From Chromohalobacter moromii (GTDB lineage: Bacteria; Pseudomonadota; Gammaproteobacteria; Pseudomonadales; Halomonadaceae), in assembly GCF_023091865.1 (NCBI RefSeq), contig NZ_JAHXDI010000002.1, forward strand, positions 1 to 64,000: a stretch of DNA of 64,000 nucleotides, in the 5' to 3' direction. How positions within the stretch are numbered: the first letter of the stretch is position 1; each line of letters opens with the position of its first letter. Shown one piece after another: positions 18,529 through 27,162 of this stretch. Both the position numbers and the translations under genes were made by a program. The notes under the pieces were generated by a model. It ran no database searches, was not told the origin of the DNA, and was given only the letters and a program-made list of their open reading frames with translations.

Positions 18529-21354
18529 TCAGTCGCTGGCGGGGAGTGGCCGGAAGTCGTGCGTCAGCCCCATGACATCGCTGGGCTGGGTATCGGCGTC
18601 GTAGCTCACCGTGAGTGGCTTTGTGTGCCGCAGCGAGCGCCATGCCTGGCTAATGGCCGAGGCATCCATGGCGTCGACGCGATCCGCGAGTTTCTCACGC
18701 CGTGAGAAGTCAGGCTCGGCGTAGGCCAGCGTCTGCCAGAGGCGGTTGGTCAGCTCGCCCAGGCTGTTGTCGCGCTCCCTCAAGCGACTGCTGACCGCGT
18801 CGCGATAAGGCGCCAGCTCGCTATCGTCGAGTGCTTGAAGGCGTGTGTCGAAGTCATTCAGGAAGGCATCCATGCGTGCGGCGATGCGCTTGCTGGGCGT
18901 ATCCGGAGATTGCACCAGCATCGCCAGGCCCGGTGCATCGAGTACGGGCGAATAACCGGCCGTGACGATATAGCCGAGTTGCTCCTCGGTGCGTAGCTGG
19001 TTGTAGAACGGCGATTCGAGCATCTTGCCGAGTACTGCCAGACGGGCTTGACTGTCGAGACTGCGGTCCGGGCCTTGCAGATAGCGCAATACGGCGGCGT
19101 CGTTGCGGGTACTGCGCGGATGCAGGGTCGGCGGCGTCTCTGGAACCGCCAGCGGTGACAGAGCTGGGATGTCCGAGGCCTCGAGCCGGGGTGTGAGTGC
19201 ATTGGCGACTTGCAAGCCCTCACGGCGTGCCAGGTCGGCATCCAGGTTGCCTACCGCCATGGCTTGCAGATAAAGATTCCCGAGGAAGGCGTCGCGATAG
19301 TCACGCAGGTCGCCGACGCTCAGCGTATGCAGCGCCTCGAGCATCGCGGATGTTGTCCACTGAGGGCGCAATAGCGACTCACCGAGCGTGCGATACATCT
19401 GCTGATGCAGCGGCGCTTGGGGCGCGTTTTGCCATTGCTGCGAGAGGCGGTACTTGACGCGCGAGAAGCTTTCTTCGCTGATGTCACCCTCCTTTAAACG
19501 TTCGACGACGTCTCCCATCAGCCGTGCCTGACGGTCGCGCCAACCCGAGAAGGTGAGCGTGATACCGCGGGCGTGGGCGTAGGCATCGAAGGATTGTCCG
19601 GCCAGCCGGGCTGGATAGAAGCGCTCATTGAGACTGTCGGTGATCCAGCCGGCGAGTAGACGCGTCAAGGCGGCATGGCTGGCGCTGTCGGAGGCGTCGG
19701 GGTTCTGCAGGCTGAAGCGCCACTCCACGCGCGGAGTACCGAAGCGATCGTTGGCGAGGTGCCAGAGCTCTACGCTGGGCGCCTCGACAATGGCCTGCGG
19801 TTCATCGCCACTGGCGTCGTGAACTTCTAAATCGCTGGCGATGAAGGGGTTATGCGGCGGCAGGCCGAGTTCATCGAGCGGCGCGGCCTCCGGCCAGTCC
19901 GGGAGGCGCGTCAGCGTATAGGGTGCGTCGAAGTAGGGCGAGGTATCATTGCCGTCGACGTCCGGGCCGCTATAGACGCGCAACAAGTGCGACGGGGTCA
20001 TGTCGGCGAGATAATCTCGAATACGTGTGGCATCGAAACCGTCCATGCGGTACGGCGCGTATTGCACATCCTCGAGCGGATAATCGGCCAGATTCATGGC
20101 CAATTGGCTGACTTGATCGATGGGCTCGCCCGGTTGCTGAAAACGAAACGCTTGTTGGTTGAGGCGAGCTTGCTCGTCGTAGCGCCACGCCTGCAGCCCG
20201 TCCTCGCGAATCCGTGCTATCTGATCGAACAAGCTAGCCTGAATGCGATCGATGTGTTGCGCGCCTTCCGGCGTGAGGCTGACCGAGACGGCGAAGAGCG
20301 CGTGCTGTCCATCGCCGTTCATGGTGCCTGCCGAGAGACCATCGGCCCATCCCTTGTGACGCAATGCCGCCAGCAGACTTCCTTCCCCTTCATGGCCCAA
20401 CAGGTTGGCGAGATAGTCGGCCGGTTTGGTGCGATAGTCACCCTGCGGATCGGGAATCGGAAACAGGAAGCGCATCTGCTTGTCCTGCGATAGGCTCTTG
20501 ACCTTCAGGCGTGCGGGGAGCTCGTCGTCGGTAACCAAGGGAGTGTCGATCTCGCTGCGCGATAAATGACGATCGGGCACCTGGGCGAAGCGGTCGCGAA
20601 TCATGGCTTCAAGCTCATTGAGCGATTGTGGACCGATGACCGTCAGATGCATGACATTAGCGCCGTAGTGCGCCTTGTAGAAATCGACCAGACGTTCGCG
20701 GAGCGATGACGTATCTCCGTCCCTGAGTGTCTCCAGGCTACCGACCGAGAAGCGGGTCATGGGATGTTCGGGATTGAGTGCCTGATTGAGGGCCTCTTGA
20801 AGGCGCCGGCTATCGTCGCGCAGGCGAGCCTGGTACTCCGAGTTGACGGCGTTGCGCTCGCGATTGACGTACTCGGCATTGAAGCGCGGAGCCACGAAGA
20901 AGCGGCTGAAGCGATCCAGGGCCTCGGGCAGCGCTTGCGGCTCGATGTCGAAGAAGTAGTTGGTGTCGCGTGAGGCGGTGAAAGCGTTGTGATCGCCGCC
21001 GTGGGCGGAAATGAAGTTCTGGTAGGCGTCGGCTTCCGGATAACGGTCGGTGCCCAGGAACAGCATGTGTTCGAGGAAGTGTGCCAAGCCGGGGGTAGTG
21101 TCGGGGTCGTCGGCGCTACCGACGTCCACGTTCATGGCGGCGGCAGCCTTATCGGCCTGAGGATCGCTGACCAGCAAGACTTCGAGGCCATTGTCGAGCG
21201 TCAGAGCGCGGTAGTCGCGAGTATCGTTGGGGCTGACGGTGGGCTCGACGACCTCGGCCACGGGGTCGCTGGCGCGCGCCGTCTGATAACCGGCGACGAG
21301 AACGATGAGCGCGCCGAGCAGCCAGCGGCATGCAAGGGGAGGGAACGAAAACAC
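18529..21354 (-). CDS. Periplasmic M16 zinc protease, pitrilysin-like
   Basis: This 941-residue insulinase-family protease has a signal peptide (about residues 1-28, ending ARA), the inverted zinc motif HFLEH at 92-96, and the distal ligand Glu173 in NSEYQ. Four M16 domains follow, the later ones inactive, including RTEEQLGYIV near the C-terminus, as in pitrilysin/insulysin. It probably degrades peptides or small proteins in the periplasm. The start is GTG with AAGGAG at 9 nt. It resembles E. coli PtrA, but orthology is not certain and genomic context differs, as recBCD is not adjacent. Confidence 0.88.
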   Translation of the reverse strand: MFSFPPLACRWLLGALIVLVAGYQTARASDPVAEVVEPTVSPNDTRDYRALTLDNGLEVLLVSDPQADKAAAAMNVDVGSADDPDTTPGLAHFLEHMLFLGTDRYPEADAYQNFISAHGGDHNAFTASRDTNYFFDIEPQALPEALDRFSRFFVAPRFNAEYVNRERNAVNSEYQARLRDDSRRLQEALNQALNPEHPMTRFSVGSLETLRDGDTSSLRERLVDFYKAHYGANVMHLTVIGPQSLNELEAMIRDRFAQVPDRHLSRSEIDTPLVTDDELPARLKVKSLSQDKQMRFLFPIPDPQGDYRTKPADYLANLLGHEGEGSLLAALRHKGWADGLSAGTMNGDGQHALFAVSVSLTPEGAQHIDRIQASLFDQIARIREDGLQAWRYDEQARLNQQAFRFQQPGEPIDQVSQLAMNLADYPLEDVQYAPYRMDGFDATRIRDYLADMTPSHLLRVYSGPDVDGNDTSPYFDAPYTLTRLPDWPEAAPLDELGLPPHNPFIASDLEVHDASGDEPQAIVEAPSVELWHLANDRFGTPRVEWRFSLQNPDASDSASHAALTRLLAGWITDSLNERFYPARLAGQSFDAYAHARGITLTFSGWRDRQARLMGDVVERLKEGDISEESFSRVKYRLSQQWQNAPQAPLHQQMYRTLGESLLRPQWTTSAMLEALHTLSVGDLRDYRDAFLGNLYLQAMAVGNLDADLARREGLQVANALTPRLEASDIPALSPLAVPETPPTLHPRSTRNDAAVLRYLQGPDRSLDSQARLAVLGKMLESPFYNQLRTEEQLGYIVTAGYSPVLDAPGLAMLVQSPDTPSKRIAARMDAFLNDFDTRLQALDDSELAPYRDAVSSRLRERDNSLGELTNRLWQTLAYAEPDFSRREKLADRVDAMDASAISQAWRSLRHTKPLTVSYDADTQPSDVMGLTHDFRPLPASD

Positions 21355-21370
21355 GGTGAAGACTCCTTGT

Positions 21371-22042
21371 TCAGTGATGCCAGTAGGTCATCGGGCCGGT
21401 GGGATGTCCGCAGGCCCAGTCTTGATGCTTTGGATCGTTGACACGTCTTGATACAGGAAAAGCGCCCAACAGTTCCAAGGAGGCGGGGGCGAGCATCTCA
21501 TGGGCACGCTCGTTCGAAGTGGTTGGCGCCAGCCACTCGTGGGCATCGCCCGCCTCGATGACGGCCGGGAAGCGATCGCTGAGCGGTGTCAGCAGCGCAT
21601 TGCTGGGCACCGTTATCAAGGCCGTGGAGTCGTTGAACTCCGTCAGCGTGGTGTGGTAACGGCACCAGACCCCGGCCAGCAGCAGCGGCGCCCGGTCGAC
21701 GCGCGTGACCAGAAACGGCTGCTTCATGCGTGGCTGCGGTTTCCACACGTAAACCCCGGCGACCGGAATCAGACAGCGCCGTGCGTGGAAGGCCTCGCGA
21801 AACATCGGACGTTGCTCGAGCGATTCGGCGCGGGCGCAATGCGGGGCATGGTCCAGCACCTTGAGCCAGGGCGGGGTCAATCCCCAGAATGCCGTGGCCC
21901 AATGCGCTTCGCCCGCGTCCTGACGAATGATCGAAATAGGGCGTCGCGGTGCCAGGTTGGGGCCGACGATCGGCTGGTCGTCCTGGCGTAGCGCGTCGAG
22001 CGGCGGCGTTGTCCAGGGCTTGATGTAAAGACGGCCGGCCAT
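21371..22042 (-). CDS. SRAP (HMCES/YedK) family protein lacking catalytic residues
   Basis: The 223-residue protein has the full SRAP layout: MAGR start, PNLAPRRP, FWGLTPPW, ARAES, RRCLIPVAGVYVWKP, QPFL, LLLAGVW, PLSDRFPAVI and a late PVSRRVND. SRAP proteins form a DNA-protein crosslink at abasic sites through Cys2. Here Cys2 is Ala, the Asn before ARAE is Cys, the Glu of GFYEW is Val (GVYVW), and the His of HDRMP is Ser. All four active-site residues are changed while the scaffold is intact. It may bind DNA without crosslinking, or have another role. It sits 16 bp from the M16 protease on the same strand. Confidence 0.85.
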   Translation of the reverse strand: MAGRLYIKPWTTPPLDALRQDDQPIVGPNLAPRRPISIIRQDAGEAHWATAFWGLTPPWLKVLDHAPHCARAESLEQRPMFREAFHARRCLIPVAGVYVWKPQPRMKQPFLVTRVDRAPLLLAGVWCRYHTTLTEFNDSTALITVPSNALLTPLSDRFPAVIEAGDAHEWLAPTTSNERAHEMLAPASLELLGAFPVSRRVNDPKHQDWACGHPTGPMTYWHH

Positions 22043-22284
22043 GCTCTCTCCTCGCGGTTCGACGCGACAGGGTAAGCCACGCTGGCGGGCGCTTACCAGC
22101 GCTGCTTTTGATTTATCGCAGGGCTTGCCACTTGCGTTTGCGTGCGTTCCCGATATGCTGGGGGAAACGCTGTTCGATCACGCGCGGTTCGGACTCTTGT
22201 GCTCGCTAAAAGCAAAACCAGTAAGAGCGGCACAAGTAGAGTGACAAGAGTGAAGTGCCGCGCATGCTCATCACGAGGAATCCG

Positions 22285-22899
22285 ATGGCTCGTCCCAGAC
22301 AGCATGCACCCGAGGTGCTGCATGGTCAGGTAATGGCTGCGTGTGACGCCTGGCTACGCGATAATCCTGTGCATACGCTGTCGCTGCGCTCGTTGGCGCG
22401 CGAGGTGGGATGTGCGCCCAGCACGCTGCTGAAACTCTACGGCAGTTTTGGCAACCTGCTTCAATACGTCAACGTCGAGACCTTGGGGCGCCTACGGGTT
22501 GCCGTGGAGGGGCTCGAGGGTGCCGATCCCGAACCGCGCCTCAAAGCGCTGGCGACGGCTTATTGGCTATTCGCGCAGCACGAGCCCTATCGCTGGCAGA
22601 TGTTGTTCGATTACCCGCTGGCCCAAGAAGGCGAGTTGGACCAACGCCAGAACGACATGATTGAAGGTCTGTTCGTGCGTGTCGAGGCGGCGCTTGCCGA
22701 GTATCAGCCGCTGATGGGTGAGCTCGAAGCAAGACGCATGGCCCGCACTCTATGGGGCAGTGTGCATGGTCTGGTCCAGTTGGGGCTCAACGAACGCCTG
22801 GGCGTTTGGCAGGGTCAATCGCTGGAAGTGACCGAGTTGCTCGATCAATTGCTGACCACCACGCTGATGGGACTCAAGTACGGTCCGAGAGAGCCGTGA
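22285..22899 (+). CDS. TetR-family regulator
   Basis: This 204-residue protein has an N-terminal helix-turn-helix (LSLRSLAREVGCAPSTLLKLYGSFGNLLQYVN) and a helical C-terminal domain with YRWQMLFDYPLA and ARTLWGSVHGLVQLGL, as in TetR/AcrR members with a WHG-type domain. The ATG at 22285 has GAGGAAT close upstream. Its stop overlaps the GTG start of the acyltransferase fusion (GTGA), so it most likely regulates that gene. An effector such as a fatty acyl or lyso-lipid signal is only a guess. Confidence 0.85.
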   Translation: MARPRQHAPEVLHGQVMAACDAWLRDNPVHTLSLRSLAREVGCAPSTLLKLYGSFGNLLQYVNVETLGRLRVAVEGLEGADPEPRLKALATAYWLFAQHEPYRWQMLFDYPLAQEGELDQRQNDMIEGLFVRVEAALAEYQPLMGELEARRMARTLWGSVHGLVQLGLNERLGVWQGQSLEVTELLDQLLTTTLMGLKYGPREP

Positions 22900-24788
22900 T
22901 TCCCCGATTGCTAACCCAGCGTCGATTCGCTCCCTTCTTCTGGACACAAGCCTTGGGCGCGTTCAACGACAACGTGTTCAAGAATGTCCTGCTGTTGCTA
23001 CTGACCTTCGTTGCCGTGCCGCGCTATGGCTGGGATACGGGGCTGCTCAACAATCTTGCGGCAGGGCTTTTCATCCTGCCTTTCCTGTTGTTTTCGGCAT
23101 GGGGCGGCTTGTTGGCCGACCGTCTCGACAAGCGTCGTCTGGTCAGGCGTCTCAAGGTGCTGGAACTCGTGACCATGAGCATGGCAGCGGCCGCCGTCTG
23201 GTATGAGGCCTATGCCGTGCTACTGGCATTGTTGTTCATGATGGGTACCCAGTCGGCGCTTTTCGGGCCGGTGAAGTACGCCATTTTGCCGCAACATCTG
23301 TCGCCGACCGAGCTCGTCAAGGGTAATGCCTGGATCAGTCTGGGCACCTTTCTTTCGATTCTGCTGGGAACGCTGCTGGCTGGTGTGCTGGCGTCGCTAG
23401 GCGGTGCCTGGGCGCGGGGGAGTATCGCTGCCACCTTGGTGGTGCTGGCGCTTTTGGGACTCGTCGCTAGCCTATGGGTGCCTAGTGCACCGCCCAGCCA
23501 AGAGGGTGCTACTCAGTGGCGGCCTTGGCATGGCGGGCGTGAAGTGATGCGCGATGCCTGGCGTCAGCCACGCGTCTTTCGTGCCTTGCTGGGCATCAGC
23601 TTGTTCTGGTTCCTAGGTGCCTGCTACCTGACCCAACTACCGGCCTGGACGCGCGATGTCGTGCATGGCAATGAAGCCGTGGTCAGTGCCTTGCTGGGTG
23701 CGTTTGCATTGGGCGTTGGCGCGGGCGCGCTGCTGTGCGCGCGGTTGTCGGCAGGGCGTCTGGAAGTCGGGCTGATACCGGCCGGCGCCATGCTCTTCGG
23801 TCTGGCCGGCCTCGACCTGGGACTGAGTCAGCCGCTGGCGGGAAGCGATACCGGGTTGGCGGTATTGAGCCTGTCGCCGGGGTTCTGGCGCCAGCTCTTC
23901 GATTTTGCGGTAATCGGTTTGGGTGGCGGCCTGTACATCGTGCCGTTGTACACACTGATTCAGCTCGAAAGCGACGATGACAATCGTGCCCGAATGATCG
24001 CCGCTAACAATATTCTCAATGCACTGTTCATGGTGTTGGCGGCGGGCTTCGGCGTGGTCGTGCTGAGTGTGATCGGCGCCTCGCTCAATACCTTCATGCT
24101 GGCCTTGTCGGCAGTGTCTCTGACGCTGGCGGCGATCATCCTGTGCATGGTGCCGCGCCCGGCACTGCGTCTGTCGATTTTCATGTTGATTCGCGTGCTG
24201 TATCGGCTGCGTTTTCGCGGCCGCCAATCCGTGCCCGCACGTGGCGCGGCGCTGGTGGTGTGCAACCACGTCAGCTTCATGGATGCCTTGATTCTGGGCG
24301 GTGGATGCCCGCGTCCGCTGCGCTTCTTGATGGATCGCCCGATCTACGAATCCCCGTGGCTCAACTGGTTTTTTCGCATTGCCGGCGCCATCCCGGTGGA
24401 TTCCGAGCGTTGCGACCCAGGCGGCGTGCGGCGAGCCTTGGATGAAGTGAGTCATGCTCTGCGTCAGGGAGAGGTGGTGATGTTGTTCCCCGAGGGACGC
24501 TTGACGTCCGATGGCGAGATGCAGCGTTTTCGGCGTGGCATAGACATCATCCTGGCGCGAGACCCGGTGCCGGTGGTACCCGCCGGCCTGGCCGGTCTAT
24601 GGGGGTCATGGACATCCAACCGTGGCGGCAAGGCGTTGACCAAGTGGCCACGGCGTTTCCGGGCCCGCGTGGCGCTTCACTTCGGTGACCCTATTCCGGT
24701 AGGCGAAGCCAAACGCGCCGATATGGAGCGGCGCGTGAATGAGCTCAAGCGCAAGGCCGAGGCCGAGATCGGAGTGACGTCGGACTAA
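22896..24788 (+). CDS. MFS transporter (LplT-like) fused to a PlsC acyltransferase
   Basis: This 630-residue inner-membrane protein has residues 1-410 as an MFS transporter (about 12 membrane segments; GAFNDNVFKN near the start as in LplT). Residues about 430-630 are a glycerolipid acyltransferase with the HX4D motif at His458/Asp463 (NHVSFMD) and FPEGRLTSDG from 531. It probably flips lyso-phospholipid across the membrane and re-acylates it, the job E. coli divides between LplT and Aas. The acyl-ACP synthetase domain of Aas is absent, so acyl-ACP or acyl-CoA must be supplied. The GTG start at 22896 is coupled to the TetR gene. Confidence 0.88.
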   Translation: MIPRLLTQRRFAPFFWTQALGAFNDNVFKNVLLLLLTFVAVPRYGWDTGLLNNLAAGLFILPFLLFSAWGGLLADRLDKRRLVRRLKVLELVTMSMAAAAVWYEAYAVLLALLFMMGTQSALFGPVKYAILPQHLSPTELVKGNAWISLGTFLSILLGTLLAGVLASLGGAWARGSIAATLVVLALLGLVASLWVPSAPPSQEGATQWRPWHGGREVMRDAWRQPRVFRALLGISLFWFLGACYLTQLPAWTRDVVHGNEAVVSALLGAFALGVGAGALLCARLSAGRLEVGLIPAGAMLFGLAGLDLGLSQPLAGSDTGLAVLSLSPGFWRQLFDFAVIGLGGGLYIVPLYTLIQLESDDDNRARMIAANNILNALFMVLAAGFGVVVLSVIGASLNTFMLALSAVSLTLAAIILCMVPRPALRLSIFMLIRVLYRLRFRGRQSVPARGAALVVCNHVSFMDALILGGGCPRPLRFLMDRPIYESPWLNWFFRIAGAIPVDSERCDPGGVRRALDEVSHALRQGEVVMLFPEGRLTSDGEMQRFRRGIDIILARDPVPVVPAGLAGLWGSWTSNRGGKALTKWPRRFRARVALHFGDPIPVGEAKRADMERRVNELKRKAEAEIGVTSD

Positions 24789-26068
24789 CCCAATACCCGG
24801 GCGCGGCGTGCCGATTGCCAGCAGCGCGCCGAGGTGATCAGGTTGTCCTTGATCTGCAGTATTTCCATGCGGATCGCCCCCAACTGCAGGCAGGCGGGCG
24901 CATCAGGAAAGGCCTCGAGGTGCTCCAGCATCAATCCGTTGAGCGTCTTGGGACCATCGGTAGGCAACTGCCAAGCGAGCACTTTGTTGATGTCGCGGAT
25001 GTTGGTAGTGCCCTCGATGATGTAGCTGCCGTCTCCCTGAGGATGGATCTCGCGGTGTGTGGCCGCTTCGTCGGTGGTGAACTCGCCGACGATCTCCTCG
25101 AGGATGTCTTCCAGTGTCGCCAGCCCTTCCACATCGCCATATTCATCGACCACGATGCCGATACGGCGTTTCTGTTGCTGGAAATTGAGCAGCTGAGTGT
25201 GAAGCGGCGTCGACTCAGGAATGAAATAAGGTTCGCGGGCTTCCTGGACGATGGCGGCCTTGGTCACCTCGGGCTTCGATAGGAAGCGTGCGGCGTTACG
25301 CAGGTGCAGGATGCCGATGATGTTGTTGATATCACCCTTGTAGACGGGCACTCGCGTGTGCTGACTGGAGCGGATCTGGGCGAGAATGGCCTCGAGGTCG
25401 TCGTCGAGATCGATGCCAGCGATTTCCTGGCGCGGCACCATGATGTCGTTGACGGTCACGTTTTCCAAATCGAGGATCGACAGCAGCATGGATTGGTGAC
25501 GTCGAGGGATCATGGTGCCGGCTTCGTGAACGACCGTGCGCAACTCATCACGCGTCAGGTTGTCGGCGCTGCCGTCGATATCCTTGACGCCCAGGAGCCG
25601 TAACAGGCCATTGGAAATCGCATTGACGAGCCACACCAGCGGATAGAAGAGCTTGAGTAGAGGTTCTAACGCCAAGGATGCAGGATAGGCGATGCGCTCG
25701 GGCTTGACTGCGGCGAACGTCTTGGGCGTGACCTCGGCGAAGATCAGAATCACGATGGTCAACACAGCGGTCGAGATGGCCGGTCCGGAGACATCGCCGA
25801 AGAAATGAATGGCGATGATCGTGGCGATGGAAGCAGCGAGGTTGTTGACGAAGTTGTTGCCGATGAGGATGACGCCAATCAACCGGTCGGGCCGGCTCAG
25901 CAGCCGCAAGACCCGCTTAGCGGTGCGCTCCCCGCTATTGGCCTGGTGCGACAGGCGATAGCGGTTGATCGACATCATCCCGGTTTCCGAGCTGGAGAAG
26001 AAGGCGGATAGGCAAATGAGCACGAGCAGCAGCGTTAACAGCAGCCCTAAGGGTATGTCATCGCTCAA
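24785..26068 (-). CDS. yfjD: CNNM/CorC-type transporter (HlyC/CorC family, YfjD)
   Basis: The 427-residue protein has an N-terminal DUF21/CNNM membrane domain (about 1-190, with the SAFFSSSETGMMSINRYRL start), two CBS domains (about 205-330, including NDIMVPRQEI and TRVPVYKGD), and a C-terminal CorC_HlyC domain (about 345-427). Family members take part in Mg2+/Co2+ handling. The start appears to be TTG at 26068, since the conserved N-terminus leaves no ATG; its ribosome site is weak. The stop overlaps the convergent fusion gene by 4 bp. The yfjD-ypjD pair divergent from ffh matches E. coli. Confidence 0.88.
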   Translation of the reverse strand: MSDDIPLGLLLTLLLVLICLSAFFSSSETGMMSINRYRLSHQANSGERTAKRVLRLLSRPDRLIGVILIGNNFVNNLAASIATIIAIHFFGDVSGPAISTAVLTIVILIFAEVTPKTFAAVKPERIAYPASLALEPLLKLFYPLVWLVNAISNGLLRLLGVKDIDGSADNLTRDELRTVVHEAGTMIPRRHQSMLLSILDLENVTVNDIMVPRQEIAGIDLDDDLEAILAQIRSSQHTRVPVYKGDINNIIGILHLRNAARFLSKPEVTKAAIVQEAREPYFIPESTPLHTQLLNFQQQKRRIGIVVDEYGDVEGLATLEDILEEIVGEFTTDEAATHREIHPQGDGSYIIEGTTNIRDINKVLAWQLPTDGPKTLNGLMLEHLEAFPDAPACLQLGAIRMEILQIKDNLITSARCWQSARRARVLG

Positions 26069-26146
26069 GGTGGAGAGGTCCTCGCTGAAAAGCCAACATC
26101 GTTTGTAGGGTTTCCCCTTGGAAGTGTCAAGTTGCTGCGTTTTCGC

Positions 26147-26947
26147 CTAGATATCGTGAAAGATCAATTGCAGAGCGACCTTGGTGCCGAAGTAGCCGAG
26201 CACCAGTAACAGGCAGCCGCCCAGCGTCCAGCGCATCGCACGCGCGCCGCGCCAGCCCAGCCAGTGTCGACCGATGAGCAGCCCCGTGAAGACCAGCCAG
26301 GCGGCAAGAGAGAATACCGTCTTATGGACGAGGTGCTGGGCAAAAAGATTGTCGATGAAGATGAAGCCACTGACGATGGCCGCCGTCAGTAATAGCAAGC
26401 CGGCGCCGATGAGCTCGAACAGCAAGCGCTCCATACTCGTCAGCGCGGGCAGTACCTGGATGATCCCGCGTGTATGACGGCGTTTTAGGGCGTGATTCTG
26501 AAACGCTACCAGCACGGCTTGTACCGCCGCGATGCTGAGCAGTGCCGAGGCCACGCTGGAGGTCACGATGTGAAAGACGATGCCGGGCGAGACGTTGGCT
26601 TCGACCATGTGGCTGGGATAAAGCATCAATGCAACCAGCGACAGCGCGGCCAGTGGGAAAAGGCCGACACCGGCATTCAACAATGGCTTGACCAGGCTGA
26701 CCGCGATCAAAAGGGCGGCGATCAACCAAGTGAAGAGTGAGGCACTTTCGAAAAGTCCCAGATGCAGGCCACGGCCGAGAAATACACTGTGTGCCACGAC
26801 CACGGTATGGGCGCTGACCGCGAGCAAGCCCAGCGAACGCACCAAGATCGTCTTGGGCGGGACACGCCTAGCAAGCGCGAGCGCCTGCCAGGCGCCCGCG
26901 GCGAGATAACAGACAATGGCGAGAATCGCAAAAGGCAGCGCCTGCAT
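26147..26947 (-). CDS. ypjD: CcsA-like inner membrane protein YpjD
   Basis: This 266-residue protein has about eight hydrophobic segments and the cytochrome c assembly (CcsA/CcmC-like) fold, with conserved histidines in the later loops (HLVHKTVFSLAAWLVF and GRHWLGWRGARA). In E. coli the ypjD-yfjD pair was linked to divalent metal transport (CorE/CorB naming), whereas the domain name suggests haem handling; the role is not settled. It lies upstream of yfjD on the same strand and diverges from ffh. Confidence 0.85.
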   Translation of the reverse strand: MQALPFAILAIVCYLAAGAWQALALARRVPPKTILVRSLGLLAVSAHTVVVAHSVFLGRGLHLGLFESASLFTWLIAALLIAVSLVKPLLNAGVGLFPLAALSLVALMLYPSHMVEANVSPGIVFHIVTSSVASALLSIAAVQAVLVAFQNHALKRRHTRGIIQVLPALTSMERLLFELIGAGLLLLTAAIVSGFIFIDNLFAQHLVHKTVFSLAAWLVFTGLLIGRHWLGWRGARAMRWTLGGCLLLVLGYFGTKVALQLIFHDI

Positions 26948-27036
26948 CGGTGGCCAATCCCTGCGCCGGTCGGCGTCGAAGAAAGTGAAGCGTCAATATC
27001 ACGTGAGCCTGTCACGCGGACCCGGGAGCGTTACTA

Positions 27037-27072
27037 TAGCGAATCCCCGCGCCGTAGCGAATCCCCCCGCCG
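27037..27072. repeat. Tandem 18-bp direct repeat upstream of ffh
   Basis: Two abutting 18-bp units (TAGCGAATCCCCGCGCCG and the same with one G-to-C change) lie between ypjD and the ffh promoter. Confidence 0.8.
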
Positions 27073-27094
27073 CTTGCGTATTGCGACGGGTGCA

Positions 27095-27123
27095 TGGAGA
27101 CAGTCGCCACGAACGCGTATAAT
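27095..27123 (+). promoter_or_regulatory. Putative sigma-70 promoter of ffh
   Basis: A perfect -10 TATAAT (27118-27123) has a -35-like TGGAGA (27095-27100) 17 bp upstream. The leader to the ATG at 27163 would be about 33 nt. Confidence 0.55.
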
Positions 27124-27162
27124 CGCTTTTTCATGCCTAGGCAATTCCTGCCGGAGAGCGCC

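Noticed and set aside
23637-24455. A 272-codon minus-strand frame rich in Gln/His/Arg
   Set aside because: It is a shadow of the MFS-PlsC gene, whose motifs and codon pattern are clear.
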